A DNA stretch of 64,000 bases, taken from Planctomycetales bacterium (GTDB lineage: Bacteria; Planctomycetota; Planctomycetia; Planctomycetales; Planctomycetaceae). The notes under the pieces were generated by a model. The model made no database searches, was not told the origin of the DNA, and was given only the letters and a program-made list of their open reading frames with translations. The stretch covers positions 62,001 to 126,000 of the forward strand of contig JANQPT010000043.1 of assembly GCA_028285345.1 (NCBI GenBank), given 5' to 3'. Both the position numbers and the translations under genes were made by a program. The first letter of the stretch is position 1, and every line of letters starts with the position of its first letter. Shown in pieces: positions 61,453 to 64,000 of this stretch.

Positions 61453-61815
61453 AATTTCCCCTCATGGACCAAGGCGACGGCTTCGCCGTCGTGTCCGATA
61501 CACTCTGTGTTCGGCTTGGAGAGCAATTTTTTCCCCGTGTAAGACCTCAGCGGTCCGAAGCGAATTCAAACAAAGGCCAATTTCACCGCAGGTCAGGTAC
61601 GCTCTTTGACGTACAGCAGATGAATTGAATGCCGCTAAACACTTTCTGCAATCGTCGACCCTTCACTGCGCCCTGCCTGACGCCGCCAAGAAACGGACGC
61701 ACCGCAGCGCGTCAGGCATGGTCCATTGAATGGTTCATCTGCGTTGACTTTGCTTGATGATGAGCATTTATGGGCAAAGGCGCCAGAGCGTGCCTGAGCT
61801 ACAATTCTTTTTCAA
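61453..61815. other. Intergenic region with two hairpins
   Basis: No gene is seen. A CGACGGC-TTC-GCCGTCG hairpin lies at 61475-61491, just upstream of the SelA-like start. A perfect 10-bp inverted repeat TGCCTGACGC/GCGTCAGGCA lies at 61674-61718 with a 25-nt loop. The ThuA gene ends at 61816 without a clear T-run terminator. Confidence 0.45.
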
Positions 61816-62736
61816 CTAGCCGCGTGAGGGGGGCATCGTGGCGAATTTGGGCGCGACTTCGCGAATATTGGGCGTCAACTCGGCGTCGACGTTGCCGGTC
61901 GCCCAAGAAACGGCGCCCAGAATCAGTGCCTGAAAGATCGGATTGGTCCAGACATCCGCGCGGTGTCCCATCGACGTGTAAAACACGCGGCCGTCGCCGT
62001 GCATCCGTGCCCACGTCGCCGGATAGTTCGGGCGGTCGTAATCGCTACCCCGCATGCCCTTGGTTTCTTGCACCAAGATCACGTGCATGTCTTCGGCAAA
62101 GTTCTTCAGGCTGTACCACTCGTCTTTGATGTCAAACTCGCTGCCGCGCCCATCCAGGCCCGGAAACTTGTTGTCGGCAATCTTCATTGTCGCCACTTGC
62201 TGAGGACCATGTTTGATGAATTCGCCGCCGATCATCTGAATGTAGGGGTCTCGATTCGGCTGATTGACGAATTGGTTTTTGCCGTAATGATCCGGCGAGT
62301 GATACGTATCCGACGAACTGTGCGTGGCGATGAACCCTTTGCCCTCTTTGATCGCCTTCAAAAACGCCGCTTTGCCCTCGGCGGAGACGGGCGGCGCGTT
62401 GTCGCGGCTCTTTTGCTGGCTGAGGTCGCCCTGAGTGTAAAAGAAAAACGCGTCGTAGTTTGCGATGTTCTCCGGCGTAAAGATCGTGCCGTCTTTCGTG
62501 GCGTCGACGTCGAACCCGTGTTTTTGCCCCAAGTCCATCATCACCAACTCCGCCGGTCCATATTCCGACTTCTCGCGGCTCACACTGGCGTGCTGATAGC
62601 CCTGGCTGCGGGTGAACATCAGCAGCCGCCGTTTCTTGCCCGACTTGTCCGCTGCCCAGCCAAGGGGAAACGAGCCGAGTCCATAGGTCGAAGCAGCGGC
62701 GGCCGTGGCGGCCAAGAGTTCGCGGCGATTGAGCAT
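61816..62736 (-). CDS. Exported ThuA-domain protein
   Basis: A 306-residue protein with a Tat/Sec-type leader (NRRELLAATAAAASTYGLGS). The ThuA (trehalose-utilisation, class I amidotransferase-like) core is shown by RLLMFTRSQGYQHASV, YDAFFFYTQGDLSQ, GKGFIATHSSSDTYH and GRVFYTSMGHRADVW. ThuA-like proteins in planctomycetes often sit beside Gfo/Idh/MocA oxidoreductases, as here, and are thought to act on sugars. The enzymatic role is not established. Confidence 0.92.
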   Translation of the reverse strand: MLNRRELLAATAAAASTYGLGSFPLGWAADKSGKKRRLLMFTRSQGYQHASVSREKSEYGPAELVMMDLGQKHGFDVDATKDGTIFTPENIANYDAFFFYTQGDLSQQKSRDNAPPVSAEGKAAFLKAIKEGKGFIATHSSSDTYHSPDHYGKNQFVNQPNRDPYIQMIGGEFIKHGPQQVATMKIADNKFPGLDGRGSEFDIKDEWYSLKNFAEDMHVILVQETKGMRGSDYDRPNYPATWARMHGDGRVFYTSMGHRADVWTNPIFQALILGAVSWATGNVDAELTPNIREVAPKFATMPPSRG

Positions 62737-62830
62737 GATTTTGACTCCAGGGAAAACGGTTGTGGGCGGATGTGACCCCCGGCGGATCCAGGGGCTCGAA
62801 GAAACGTGAAATCGGTAATGGCGGTATTAC

Positions 62831-64000
62831 TTAGACTTCCCAGCCGCGGCGATATTCTTTGTCCAGCAAATCATTGGCGCTGGGAACGTTGGTCACTTTC
62901 ATCTGCTGCGGGTCGTACTGAATTGTCTTTCCGGTGCGGTAGGCGACGTTGCCCAGCAGCACGATTTCGGTAAACGGCCCGGCGTAGTCGAAATTGCTGC
63001 CGGTCGAACTGCCGGTCTTGCAGGCGGCAATCCACTGCCGGTGGTGGTGGCCGTCATCGAACTTCTTCGCCTCCTTCGGCTCGAAGCTTTGCTTCTCAGT
63101 TCCTTTGTAAAGAGTTGGATAGTGGGAGTGTTGGCAGGCGACTTTGCCGTCGTCACCCATCAACAAGCAGCCATTCATCGGCAGCAACTCCGCCACCTCG
63201 CCGGTCGGTTTGGCTTGGCCTTCGTACCAATAGACGGTGCAGGGGGGCAATTCGCCGCGTCGGCCGAATTCGAACTTGGTGATCATTTCCGTCGGGCCGC
63301 TGTCGGGCAAAACCGCCGGTCCTGACGACGTTACCTTCACCGGTCCACCCAAATCGAGCGCCATAAAGACCGGGTCCATCAGATGGATGGCCATGTCGCC
63401 GATGGCGCCGCAGCCGAAATCCCACCAACCCCGCCATTTGAACGGAACGTAAGCAGGATGATAAGCCCGCTGCTCTGCGGGACCCAGCCAGAGATCCCAG
63501 TGCAGATGCGCAGGGATGTCCGGCCGATCCTGCGGCACCGACTGGCCTTGATCCCACCACCTTCCGGGTCGGTCGGTGATCACGTGCGCTTCGCGGACCG
63601 GCCCAATGGCGCCCTGTTTGACGAGTTCGATTGTCTTTAGATATCCGGGGTGCTCATGGTTTTGCGTCCCCATCTGCGTGGCGACGTTCATCTTGCGGGC
63701 GGTCTCGGTGAGCACGCGCGCTTCGCGAACGGTGTGTGTCAGCGGCTTTTCACAATAGACGTGCAGGCCGCGCCGCATCGCGCGAACGGCGGGCGGCGCG
63801 TGGTGATGGTCGGGCGTGCCGATCACCACCGCGTCGAGGTCCTTCTGCTCCAGCAACTGCCGATAGTCGGCGTACTTCTTTGCTGCCGGATGTTTCTCAG
63901 CGGCATTGCCCAACCGCAGATCGTCGACGTCGCAGATCGCGACGATGTTTTCACTGGCAACCCGCGCCAAATCGCTCGCCCCGCGGCCGCCGACGCCGAT
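62831..64000 (-). CDS. Gfo/Idh/MocA-family oxidoreductase (partial, 5' end outside window)
   Basis: 390 codons are visible; the frame is open through 64000 and reads IGVGGRGASDLARVASENIV, the Rossmann GxGxxG start, so the true start lies beyond the window. YCEKPLTHTVREA is the conserved lysine motif (EKP), and WDLWLGP, GWWDFGCGAIGDMAIHLMDP and the C-terminal DHPH-like segments match the planctomycete subgroup. It should be a NAD(P)-dependent sugar dehydrogenase, with substrate unknown. It lies 94 bp upstream of the ThuA gene on the same strand. Confidence 0.92.
   Translation of the reverse strand: MGVGGRGASDLARVASENIVAICDVDDLRLGNAAEKHPAAKKYADYRQLLEQKDLDAVVIGTPDHHHAPPAVRAMRRGLHVYCEKPLTHTVREARVLTETARKMNVATQMGTQNHEHPGYLKTIELVKQGAIGPVREAHVITDRPGRWWDQGQSVPQDRPDIPAHLHWDLWLGPAEQRAYHPAYVPFKWRGWWDFGCGAIGDMAIHLMDPVFMALDLGGPVKVTSSGPAVLPDSGPTEMITKFEFGRRGELPPCTVYWYEGQAKPTGEVAELLPMNGCLLMGDDGKVACQHSHYPTLYKGTEKQSFEPKEAKKFDDGHHHRQWIAACKTGSSTGSNFDYAGPFTEIVLLGNVAYRTGKTIQYDPQQMKVTNVPSANDLLDKEYRRGWEV

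Overview
The window looks like chromosome from a planctomycete (Planctomycetia, Gimesia/Schlesneria-like; genus not determinable). The evidence is the DUF1501 plus DUF1549/DUF1553 pair, an ECF sigma factor beside a giant Ser/Thr kinase, an FHA/Hsp70 gene set, Tat-exported enzymes, ThuA and Gfo/Idh/MocA proteins, a YHYH protein and generally high GC. Coding is mixed-strand, with long operons.

Layout. 1-1087 (-) is the start of a carbamoyltransferase. 1513-4413 (-) is a DUF1501/DUF1549-1553 pair. 4638-6229 (+) has a membrane protein and a cupin. 6471-26017 (+) is one large set: an 11.2 kb giant TPR lipoprotein gene, a membrane protein with a DnaJ-type zinc finger, a MoxR ATPase, a DUF58 protein and two BatA/vWA membrane proteins. 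26107-28678 (+) has a YHYH protein and an exported galactonate-dehydratase-like enzyme. 28726-33088 (-) is an Hsp70 / secreted protein / FHA-pseudoprotease operon. 33396-41602 (+) is an ECF sigma factor and a 2475-residue kinase mosaic. 41647-43429 (+) has a zinc-ribbon protein and a PHP hydrolase. 43514-48872 (-) is the mutasome operon imuA-imuB-dnaE2, with a sigma-70-like promoter carrying a palindrome between the -35 and -10. 49017-52332 (-) holds three AT-richer genes that look like integron cassettes. 52747-53814 (-) is a CaCA antiporter.

The most unusual part is 54021-59931, all on the minus strand. Transcription would run through a tRNA array (Glu, Ile-GAU, Lys-UUU, Ile-UAU, Lys-CUU, Asn, Val, Leu, Thr, Arg-UCG, a tRNA-like RNA, Arg-GCG, Cys), an Rnl2-type RNA ligase gene, a second near-identical tRNA-Cys, eight structured RNA units and then a TROVE/Ro60 protein with a terminator behind it. 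Each unit has the same stem/internal-loop/stem scaffold, but a different insert on top. Recognisable inserts are a tRNA-His(GUG) anticodon arm, a tRNA-Lys(CUU) anticodon arm, a piece of 23S rRNA around helices 69-71, and circularly permuted tRNA-like bodies. G-U pairs in the stems show that the minus strand is the RNA. I infer a family of Y-RNA-like molecules that present mimics of RNA targets to Ro and/or the ligase: a possible RNA surveillance, decoy or repair system against tRNA- and rRNA-cleaving toxins.

60253-64000 (-) has a SelA-like PLP enzyme, an exported ThuA-domain protein and a Gfo/Idh/MocA oxidoreductase cut by the window end. Two families of palindromic repeats are scattered through the tRNA array.
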